A stretch of DNA of 15,381 nucleotides, taken from NCBI GenBank assembly GCA_025924295.1, contig JAICEG010000069.1, forward strand, positions 1 to 15,381. The letters are read 5' to 3'. Below the pieces are notes generated by a model, which was not told the origin of the DNA, did no database searches, and saw nothing but the letters and a program-made list of their open reading frames with translations. This stretch comes from Vicinamibacteria bacterium (GTDB lineage: Bacteria > Acidobacteriota > Vicinamibacteria > Vicinamibacterales > UBA2999). How positions within the stretch are numbered: position 1 is the first letter of the stretch; every line of letters begins with the position of its first letter. Shown one piece after another: positions 7,029 to 12,586 of the stretch. The position numbers were made by a program, and so were the translations under genes.

Positions 7029-8498
7029 CTAAACGAGTTGATACTCGGCGGAGCCGGCGAGGAGACGTGCAAGACCCGCGGCCCGCGTGTTCAGTTGTTC
7101 GCCTGTGCCGGTCCACGATCCGGCGGCGGCGAGGTACGACATGAGCGCCTGCCGCGGGCCCGAGTCGAGCGGCGCGGGCGTCATGCGCTGGAGCATCGCG
7201 TCCACCAGGTCCTGCGGTGTCTCGCTCTCGCCCACCAGCGATGCAGCCAGGAACGGCTTCTGGCTGGTCGCGAGCGTCGCGGCGAAGTTCGTTCGCGCCA
7301 GCATCGTCCCGGTCGAGAACCAGGAGGCGCCGATCGGCCATCCACCGACATTGGGTGGCTCGTACAATTGCTGGCCCATCGCCGCCAGGGGCGATCGCGC
7401 CCTGTCGATGGAGAAGTTCTGCCAGCCCACTTCTCTGATCGATCGAACGACGTACTCGGCCGGCCAGGAGTAGCGCGCGAAGTGCATCGCGGAGCTGGTG
7501 AACCAGGGCGAGGTCAGGATGTACCTGATGACCGGCCGGATCTCGGTCCGGCTTTGCAGGTAGACGGCCGAAACGCTTTCGACGAACGCCGGATCGGGAG
7601 AGTGAATCTCGCTGATGAAGAAGTTCCAGAACTTCCGTGCGAGGCGACGGCCCGTCTCCGGGTGCACGGCGAGCGCCGTGATCAGGTCGATGCCGTCCTG
7701 CATGCCCGCTGATTCGCTGCGCGAGGCGATCGTCCGGCTGCCACTGCTGTAGATCGGGAACGAGAACGTCTTGTCGCCGGTGTCGTGCTGATCGGCGTTG
7801 TAGACGAATTCCTGGTAGGCGTTCAGATCGCCGTATTCGTCCTTCCGGTAGTCGTCGGATCCACGCAGGTTCCAGCCCGTGAACACGCGCGCGGCTGCGT
7901 ACACGTCCGACTCGATGTAGTTGTCGACGCCGATCGTGAAGAGCTCGATGATTTCGCGGCCGAAGTTCTCCTGCGGTCGCGCCTTGAAGTTGCTCTTGCC
8001 GTCGAGCCAGATGAGCATTGCCGGGTCCTGCGCGACGTGAATCAGCAGGTCGCGGAAGTTGCCCATCGCGTACTGGCGGAAGAGCTCGATCTGACCCTGT
8101 GGACCACGCAGCGTGCCCGGCTTGTGCGCGAGCATCTTGGCCGCCTGCCGTTCGCCGGAGTCGACCGCCAGCTTGGTGTAGGCGGTGGCGAAGTGGTTGT
8201 GCCAGAACATCGCCATCTTTTCCTGCAGCGGGCGACGCGTATGGATCATGCGGAAGATCCAGCGTTGCCGTGCATCGTCGATGTCGATGTCGGGTGCGAA
8301 GAGATCCTTCGTCGCTACCAGTGCATGGTCGGGACGCCCGATGCGTTCATCCACATCGTCGGGCCGGCCTTCGTAGTCGACGAGATAGTCGACGGCTCGT
8401 GCGTGCGACATGTCGCGATAGATGTCGGCGTCCGCGGCGCTGACGCCGAACCCTGCGCGACGCAGGAGATGGTCGATTTCAGGGTTGACTGTCGCCAT
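7029..8498 (-). CDS. DUF1800 family protein
   Basis: The 489-residue product shows the DUF1800 signature motifs in order. They are HLLRRAGFG (10-18), MAMFWHNHFAT (95-105), ENFGREIIELFTIG (177-190), ARVFTGWNL soon after, and PPNVGGWPIG followed by W near 410. The family is widespread, its function is unknown, and it is very often coded next to DUF1501. No signal peptide is seen at this N-terminus, although its partners DUF1501 and Rieske both carry Tat signals. It may stay in the cytoplasm or leave bound to a Tat substrate. The start is the ATG at 8498, 5 nt after the Rieske stop codon. There is no clear ribosome site, so translation probably relies on coupling. An extension to 8660 would run into the Rieske gene and was rejected. 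Confidence 0.92.
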   Translation of the reverse strand: MATVNPEIDHLLRRAGFGVSAADADIYRDMSHARAVDYLVDYEGRPDDVDERIGRPDHALVATKDLFAPDIDIDDARQRWIFRMIHTRRPLQEKMAMFWHNHFATAYTKLAVDSGERQAAKMLAHKPGTLRGPQGQIELFRQYAMGNFRDLLIHVAQDPAMLIWLDGKSNFKARPQENFGREIIELFTIGVDNYIESDVYAAARVFTGWNLRGSDDYRKDEYGDLNAYQEFVYNADQHDTGDKTFSFPIYSSGSRTIASRSESAGMQDGIDLITALAVHPETGRRLARKFWNFFISEIHSPDPAFVESVSAVYLQSRTEIRPVIRYILTSPWFTSSAMHFARYSWPAEYVVRSIREVGWQNFSIDRARSPLAAMGQQLYEPPNVGGWPIGASWFSTGTMLARTNFAATLATSQKPFLAASLVGESETPQDLVDAMLQRMTPAPLDSGPRQALMSYLAAAGSWTGTGEQLNTRAAGLARLLAGSAEYQLV

Positions 8499-8503
8499 AC
8501 GAC

Positions 8504-8992
8504 TCAGACCGCGATTGTCAGGACGTCGTTTGCGAAGGTGGTGGTGTACTGGCGCAGCGATGCCCGCGCCGGGCCCTGTACCACCTGACCGTTGCGGTTG
8601 TATCGAGAGCCATGGCACGGGCAGACATAGGTCGCGCCGCTCACGCTGCTCACCCGGCACCCCTCGTGCGTGCAGGTCGCGTCGATGGCGACGAACGTGC
8701 TCGTGCTCGTTCGGGCGACGAGGAAGACGCCGGCGACGGACTCGACGAGTGCGGTGCCGTCGACGTTGGCCAGCGCGGATCCGGATGTCGCCACCTGTAC
8801 CCGTGAGTTCGTGAACTGACCGCTCACGACAGGAAGCGGCGAAGTCCCGCCCCCGCCGCCGCTCGGCGATGTGGGAGATCCGTCGTCGCCGCTGCAGGCG
8901 CTGGCGAGCGTTGCAAGGGTGGCGCAGGATGCCATCTGGCAGGCGCCTGCGCAGAACTGCCGTCGTGTGACCAGCGTGTGCGTGTCTGACAT
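8504..8992 (-). CDS. Rieske [2Fe-2S] protein with Tat signal
   Basis: The 162-residue protein carries both Rieske cluster motifs. CTHEGC (107-112) and CPCHGS (124-129) provide the iron ligands Cys107, His109, Cys124 and His127, with Cys112 and Cys126 placed for the usual disulfide. The N-terminus has a twin-arginine motif (TRRQF, 9-13), then a Cys-rich hydrophobic stretch and a Gly/Ser/Pro linker (34-54). Cys33 in LASAC followed by SGDD could be a lipid-anchor site, but Ala rather than Leu at -3 makes this weak. Export of a folded iron-sulfur protein through Tat is standard for Rieske proteins. It is the first gene of the run and precedes DUF1800 by 5 nt, so it may pass electrons to the envelope process served by these genes. 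The ribosome site is weak. Confidence 0.92.
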   Translation of the reverse strand: MSDTHTLVTRRQFCAGACQMASCATLATLASACSGDDGSPTSPSGGGGGTSPLPVVSGQFTNSRVQVATSGSALANVDGTALVESVAGVFLVARTSTSTFVAIDATCTHEGCRVSSVSGATYVCPCHGSRYNRNGQVVQGPARASLRQYTTTFANDVLTIAV

Positions 8993-9106
8993 CGTTGTGA
9001 ATCCGTGAGGGACGAGCGCAGCCCGGGGCGCGGCAAGATCAAGGCCACGTGCAGTCCAGGAGAGTTTCGTGAATCGGCAGACGCTGGCGCGTCCCCGTCG
9101 ATTACG

Positions 9107-9158
9107 AAAGGAGGAGGTGGCGGGATGACTTTGTAAGTACGAGGGCGAGCGTCTCGCC
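9107..9158 (+). promoter_or_regulatory. Leader element: strong SD, 3-codon ORF and hairpin
   Basis: AAAGGAGGAGG (9107-9117) is followed 7 nt later by ATG-ACT-TTG-TAA (9125-9136), which would give the peptide MTL. Eight bases further on, GGCGAG and CTCGCC form a perfect 6-bp stem with a 3-nt loop (9144-9158). This lies 72-123 bp upstream of the outer-membrane protein gene on the plus strand. The arrangement resembles a start-stop leader ORF with a downstream hairpin. It could also be chance in a GC-rich spacer, and no promoter was recognised for it. Confidence 0.3.
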
Positions 9159-9172
9159 GATTGTCAGCGGCA

Positions 9173-9190
9173 CATTTCGATCTTGAAATG
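9173..9190. promoter_or_regulatory. Inverted repeat in the Rieske/OMP divergent spacer
   Basis: CATTTC (9173-9178) and GAAATG (9185-9190) are perfect arms with a 6-bp spacer. They lie about 40 bp upstream of the plus-strand beta-barrel gene and about 180 bp upstream of the Rieske gene. It is a possible operator for either promoter. No clear promoter hexamers are visible, so the call is tentative. Confidence 0.25.
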
Positions 9191-9229
9191 ACGTCAGACC
9201 GGCCCGAGGCGTCACTCGTCTAAGGCAAC

Positions 9230-9751
9230 ATGAGAATGCAAACACTGATTCCGGGTGTGGTGCTATTGGGCTTGAGTGCGGCCCAACCAGCTGCGGCGCA
9301 ATCGACGGAGAACCAGGCTGTCGGACCGGTTGAGGTGACCACGTTTGCGTCCTTCGGTTCGTATCCTTCGTCCAGTATGGGTGCAGCAGTCACGTTCCCA
9401 TTGACCCGAACTCTGAGCGTCGAAAGCGAGATTGGATTCCGGCCGACGCCCAGTGATCTGAGCGCCTCAGCGGGCGTGTTGTTCAGCCTGCCGAAGTTTG
9501 CGAGAGTCACACCCTATGTCGCAGGCGGTGTCGGCCTGGCTCCGAACCAGACTTTGTTGGAAGTGCCGACGGATCGCCCTATGTTTCTGCAGCAGACGAC
9601 GTTTACACTGAACGCCGGTGGAGGCATTGAGATCCCGCTGACCGAGAACTGGGGCTTCCGCACCGATGCACGCTGGTTGAATGGGGTCGCGCGCGGCGCC
9701 GGGGAGTACTGGCGCGTCTACTACGGCCGGACGTTTCGCGCGGGGCGTTGA
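9230..9751 (+). CDS. Small outer-membrane beta-barrel protein
   Basis: The 173-residue product starts with a signal peptide (MRMQTLIPGVVLLGLSAAQPAAAQ). The rest looks like an eight-stranded barrel of the PF13505 type. It has alternating hydrophobic and polar strands such as VESEIGFRP, VTPYVAGGVGLAPNQ, FTLNAGGGIEIPLTENWGFRTDARWLN and YWRVYYGRTFRAG. The pair 'PYVAGGVG' and 'LNAGGGIEIPLTENWGFRTDARW' is very typical of that fold. The role is unknown, being structural, adhesive or porin-like. AAGG at 9222 is a modest ribosome site for the ATG at 9230, and an in-frame ATG at 9236 is an alternative that changes only two residues. It is a single-gene unit, divergent from the Rieske run, and ends in a strong hairpin. 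Confidence 0.85.
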   Translation: MRMQTLIPGVVLLGLSAAQPAAAQSTENQAVGPVEVTTFASFGSYPSSSMGAAVTFPLTRTLSVESEIGFRPTPSDLSASAGVLFSLPKFARVTPYVAGGVGLAPNQTLLEVPTDRPMFLQQTTFTLNAGGGIEIPLTENWGFRTDARWLNGVARGAGEYWRVYYGRTFRAGR

Positions 9752-9789
9752 GACTGTGCGGCGTCGAAGCCTCGCGTGACAGCACAGTC
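9752..9789 (+). promoter_or_regulatory. 8-bp hairpin overlapping the downstream terminator
   Basis: GACTGTGC (9752-9759) starts right after the stop codon of the beta-barrel gene. It is perfectly complementary to GCACAGTC (9782-9789), with a 22-nt loop. The last four bases of its right arm (9786-9789) are also the first four bases of the larger hairpin at 9786-9839. The two full stems therefore cannot form together. Confidence 0.4.
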
Positions 9790-9839
9790 GCTGCGCGGGA
9801 ATCGGGGGTGCACGATCCCGATTCCCGCGTTCAGCGACT
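9786..9839. terminator. Strong bidirectional hairpin between convergent genes
   Basis: AGTCGCTG (9786-9793) followed by CGCGGGAATCGGG (9794-9806) pairs with CCCGATTCCCGCG (9817-9829) and CAGCGACT (9832-9839). This gives 21 base pairs with only a 2-nt bulge (TT) and a 10-nt loop. It lies between the converging beta-barrel gene and beta-propeller gene and can act for both. Neither side has a U-run, so it probably works as a barrier or stabiliser, or needs a factor. Confidence 0.72.
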
Positions 9840-9859
9840 CGTGCGAGGCGGCGGTGCGA

Positions 9860-11146
9860 TCACGGCTTGAAGTAGTACAGGGAACCGTCGTCGCTCCCAG
9901 CTGCGATGGCGCCCGCATCAGCGCTGATCACCATCGGCCAGTTCATGTTGCAGGTGGTGTAGTCCCACTGCTTGTTTCCGTTGGCGTCGAACAAGTAGAA
10001 CTTCGCCTGTTTTCCTGTCGGGTATCCATCGCTCGCGGTGACGAACTTTCCCGCGCCATCGATGCTCGTGGAGTTCGGGCTGCTTTCGAGTGGCCGGGTC
10101 CAATACGGCGTCAACTGTTTCGGAGTGAATGCCAGGAGCAGGCCAGTGGACTTGTCGCCCGTGAGGCGGTTTGCGACGGTCGCAAACAATGCGCCGTCAT
10201 CGGAAATGGCGACCCAACGAATGTTCTCTTGTGGCTTGCCGGACGCCTTGTCTTGCAGAATCGTGCTCGGGTCCTGATTGACCGTGGTGTCATATACCGT
10301 GGGCGCGACGCCCTGCCGCATCCCATCGAACGTGAAATGGAATACAGAGTTGCCACCGCCGGCGACGAAGGCCTTCGCCTTTGCCGCGATGGCGACTGAA
10401 AGAAATGGGATCTCCACGTTGTTCGGCGCCGTCCAGGTGATTGGGCGACCGAGAACCCCTTTCTCTATCGTTGCCATGAACACGTGCCCGGCCTGGTCGC
10501 AGGCCGCCAGCCAGGTCCCATCAGGGTGGAGCGCAACGCCGGTGACGTAGCGGTTCGCCAGACCGCCAACGCCGAGCCGTTGTGGAATGGGATTGAATGC
10601 TCTTCCGTCTCGCACGAACACGTATACATCGTCGGCCACGGCCGCCAGGACCGATCCGTCCTTCGAGAGCGTGCACCAGCTCATTCGCTGCGTGAAGTCG
10701 GTGTAGTCCAGGAGCTTCTTGCCGTCCGCTGCGTTGTAGGCGCGGACCACGCCACGAACGGCACTCCCGTTCTTTTCGAGCCATCCTCCCGCAGCAGCGA
10801 TCGCACCGTCACCGGAGAGCGCGACTCCGTAGATCCCGCTCCAGCCGTCGTACTCATCGACCCACTTGGCGACTCGAAAACCGGCTGCGTCCTTCGGCGG
10901 GTCGCCATCGAAGCAGTACACGCCAAACCGGGCCAGCACAGTCGGAAAGAACTTGCTCGACCCCTGACGGTAGTCGTGCAGAAACGTGGCGCCCACCACG
11001 CGATTGCCATCGTTTGAAATTGCCACAGAGTTGACCCACAGGACATCGGCAAGCCGCTTCTCCCAGGCCGGCACCTTCGGGACTGGAGCGCTCGTGAGAG
11101 TGCTGGCGGACTTCACGAGTTCATCGAGTCCAATGCTCGTCGACAT
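9860..11146 (-). CDS. Cytoplasmic WD40/PQQ-like beta-propeller protein
   Basis: The 428-residue product is built from repeated blade-like units centred on S-x-DG turns. Examples are VAISNDGNRVVGAT, VALSGDGAIAAAGG, TLSKDGSVLAAVAD, VALHPDGTWLAACDQAGHVFM, VAISDDGALFATVAN and VISADAGAIAAGSDDGSLYYF. That is roughly seven to eight blades, forming a full propeller. There is no signal peptide, so it is probably a cytoplasmic protein-binding scaffold or sensor. It has no kinase or other catalytic domain, although related propellers in this phylum are often fused to Ser/Thr kinases. AGGAGG six bases before the ATG at 11146 makes the start firm. It lies downstream of an ECF sigma factor on the same strand, 175 bp away, and may be its target or regulator. 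That link is inference. Confidence 0.85.
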   Translation of the reverse strand: MSTSIGLDELVKSASTLTSAPVPKVPAWEKRLADVLWVNSVAISNDGNRVVGATFLHDYRQGSSKFFPTVLARFGVYCFDGDPPKDAAGFRVAKWVDEYDGWSGIYGVALSGDGAIAAAGGWLEKNGSAVRGVVRAYNAADGKKLLDYTDFTQRMSWCTLSKDGSVLAAVADDVYVFVRDGRAFNPIPQRLGVGGLANRYVTGVALHPDGTWLAACDQAGHVFMATIEKGVLGRPITWTAPNNVEIPFLSVAIAAKAKAFVAGGGNSVFHFTFDGMRQGVAPTVYDTTVNQDPSTILQDKASGKPQENIRWVAISDDGALFATVANRLTGDKSTGLLLAFTPKQLTPYWTRPLESSPNSTSIDGAGKFVTASDGYPTGKQAKFYLFDANGNKQWDYTTCNMNWPMVISADAGAIAAGSDDGSLYYFKP

Positions 11147-11176
11147 TGCAAACCTCCTTCATTCCGCCGGTTCGCT

Positions 11177-11230
11177 TCAGGGCAGTTCGAACCTAGCCAC
11201 GACAGCTGCCGCGAGTCGGACTTTGGCCAT
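11177..11230 (-). CDS. Possible 17-codon small ORF between sigma and propeller genes
   Basis: On the minus strand AGGAGAGG lies just before an ATG at 11230. The frame codes MAKVRLAAAVVARFELP and stops with TGA, 30 nt before the propeller start. The peptide has a basic start and a short hydrophobic middle (LAAAVVA), but it is too short to be a membrane helix. The good ribosome site is the main support. It could be a leader peptide coupling translation to the propeller gene, or chance. The rest of the 175-bp gap shows no other gene. Confidence 0.33.
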   Translation of the reverse strand: MAKVRLAAAVVARFELP

Positions 11231-11321
11231 TGCCTCTCCTAACGTGAGAATCGGTTCGAGCGAACGAGCCGGGTTCGACCCCACGTGATGCGGTTTTCTC
11301 GCGAGGTGCTCAAGACTGACT

Positions 11322-11861
11322 TCAACTGCTGAGCTTGTCCATCAATCGTTTGAACGCACGGACCACCGCCATTCGCGCCGCGTCTGGCGAAGGCAGGCCG
11401 AACGCGTACGCAATGTCGCTGGTCTTCATTCCTTTTTCGATCCGCGCGACGAGGAGCCCGCGATCCCTCGGTGTGAGGCTTCTGAGAGCCTTTTCGTAAT
11501 GAGCACGGCGCTCCTGGCTGATCGCGAACTCCAGCGGGCCCGTGTCCGGGCAGGGGAGTTCTTCGGGGAGTTCCACCATCTCCGAATGTGCGAGCCGGCG
11601 CCCCTGATCGCGGGCCAGGTTCAGCACCGTCTGGCGCATATAGGCCTGTACCGCAAATGCGTGTCGTAGCTCGAACCGGCGACCGCGCCTGAGTAACCGA
11701 AGCGCCGCCTCCTGAACCAGGTCCTGCGTATCGAATTCTCGCCGCGCCGCTTGCGGCAATCTGCCGTGTGCCCACTTCTGGACCGATGGCAGGTACTGTT
11801 GCACGAGGGCCTCGACCGAAGGTCCTTCTACCGGTCCAGACTCGTTCGACCCTTGATCCAT
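11322..11861 (-). CDS. ECF-type sigma-70 factor (retains acidic region 2.2)
   Basis: This 179-residue sigma factor has region 2 at about 17-85, with VQQYLPSVQKWAHGRL and FDTQDLVQEAALRLLRRG. Region 4 is at about 125-176, where LTPRDRGLLVARIEKGMKTSDIAYAFGLPSPDAARMAVVRAFKRL is a helix-turn-helix. Region 2.2 keeps the acidic D-T-Q-D pattern (44-47) that contacts core polymerase. I chose the ATG at 11861 because GAGGAGG lies 5 nt upstream of it. The frame extends to a GTG at 11897, but that start has no such site. No anti-sigma gene is adjacent. Its downstream neighbour is a beta-propeller protein, and it is divergent from a second sigma factor with 113 bp between the start codons. A TATATG (11899-11904, minus strand) could be its -10 box, but no -35 element is evident. 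Confidence 0.88.
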   Translation of the reverse strand: MDQGSNESGPVEGPSVEALVQQYLPSVQKWAHGRLPQAARREFDTQDLVQEAALRLLRRGRRFELRHAFAVQAYMRQTVLNLARDQGRRLAHSEMVELPEELPCPDTGPLEFAISQERRAHYEKALRSLTPRDRGLLVARIEKGMKTSDIAYAFGLPSPDAARMAVVRAFKRLMDKLSS

Positions 11862-11959
11862 GACAGCCTCCTCGAAGATGGGACAACAGCCCCACACTCA
11901 TATAGGCGTAAAACGGACTCCGCAGGGGTAAAGGGTCAAAAAGGGCCGAAAATACTGCC

Positions 11960-11965
11960 TATAAT
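11960..11965 (+). promoter_or_regulatory. Perfect -10 box (TATAAT) of a leaderless sigma gene
   Basis: TATAAT ends 9 nt before the ATG at 11975. Transcription would begin about 7 nt downstream, at or within 2-3 nt of the start codon, and no ribosome site lies between. No -35 consensus is seen 16-19 bp upstream, which suggests an activator or a weak basal promoter. TGCC (11956-11959) and GGCA (11967-11970) flank the box as a short inverted repeat that could be an operator. Confidence 0.55.
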
Positions 11966-11974
11966 TGGCATCCC

Positions 11975-12562
11975 ATGACGACGCACATCACGCGGCTCCT
12001 CCACGAATGGAGTACTGGTGATGAGGAGGCGCTGAAGATCCTGATGGCGCTGGTGCATCGCGAACTGCGTCAGCTCGCGCGTCTGCACATGCGAAGCGAG
12101 CGCCACGGTCACACGCTGCAGGCCACCGCACTGGTGAGCGAAGCGTATCTTCGCCTTCTGGAGCTCAAACAAATCCAATGGGAGGATCGCGCCCACTTCT
12201 TCGCGGTCGCGGCACGCCTGATGCGACGAATCCTCGTCGATGCTGCGCGTGCTCGGGACAGCCAGAAACGTGGCCTCGGCGTAGAGCCCGTGCCTCTCGA
12301 CCAGGCTGAATCAAAGGAGGGTCATCCAGCCGGCGATCTACTGTGGGTGGACGAGGCCCTGCGGAGGCTGCAGGCGTTCGACCCGCGTAAGGCGCGGGTC
12401 GTCGAGCTCCGCGTATTCATGGGACTGAGCGTCGAGGAGGCTGCCGCCGAACTCGGTGTTTCCGAGGAAACGGTCAAGCGCGATTGGCGGCTGGCCAAGG
12501 CGTGGCTCAAACACGAACTCGAGCCGCTTCCGCACCAGGCTGACCCTTTGAAACAGGCGTGA
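11975..12562 (+). CDS. ECF sigma factor of PF07638/TIGR02999 type
   Basis: The 195-residue protein matches the TIGR02999 sigma family over its whole length. Characteristic segments are HTLQATALVSEAYLRLLEL (46-64), RAHFFAVAARLMRRILVDAARARDSQKRG (72-100) and a region 4 helix-turn-helix, LSVEEAAAELGVSEETVKRDWRLAKAWL (about 152-178). Region 2.2 lacks the acidic D-x-E-D residues found in most ECF factors and has Thr47 and Thr51 instead. In the kinase-linked ECF43 group (EcfP/PknT of Vibrio parahaemolyticus) a missing acidic patch is restored by phosphorylation of a threonine there. The converging gene is a Ser/Thr kinase, so the same control is plausible here. The ATG at 11975 fits the family's normal N-terminus and has no ribosome site; it appears leaderless. 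Confidence 0.92.
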   Translation: MTTHITRLLHEWSTGDEEALKILMALVHRELRQLARLHMRSERHGHTLQATALVSEAYLRLLELKQIQWEDRAHFFAVAARLMRRILVDAARARDSQKRGLGVEPVPLDQAESKEGHPAGDLLWVDEALRRLQAFDPRKARVVELRVFMGLSVEEAAAELGVSEETVKRDWRLAKAWLKHELEPLPHQADPLKQA

Positions 12563-12570
12563 TGCGTCGA

Positions 12571-12586
12571 GCCGATCACGATCGGC
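12571..12586. terminator. Short palindrome at the sigma/kinase convergent ends
   Basis: GCCGATC (12571-12577) and GATCGGC (12580-12586) form a near-perfect palindrome. As RNA it would be a 6-bp stem with a 4-nt loop. It starts 8 bases past the sigma stop codon and overlaps the kinase stop codon, so it could end both transcripts. It is short and has no U-run, so confidence is low. Confidence 0.35.

Noticed and set aside
7021..7341. N-terminal extension of DUF1501
   Set aside because: It overlaps the conserved C-terminal PPNVGGWP region of DUF1800 and would bury the Tat motif; the ATG at 7020 gives the normal start.
8499..8660. N-terminal extension of DUF1800
   Set aside because: It overlaps the Rieske motifs in another frame; the family's LLRRAGFG begins right after the ATG at 8498.
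11247..11278. tRNA-like GGTTCGA and GGGTTCGAC motifs
   Set aside because: No cloverleaf can be built around them; there is no acceptor stem or anticodon arm of the right size.
11862..11897. Longer sigma factor starting at GTG 11897
   Set aside because: The ATG at 11861 has GAGGAGG at proper spacing, while the GTG has none, and the extra residues are not typical of the family.
11239..11901. Minus-strand open frame of 220 codons
   Set aside because: It is an alternative frame of the sigma factor gene and lacks any sigma or other motif.
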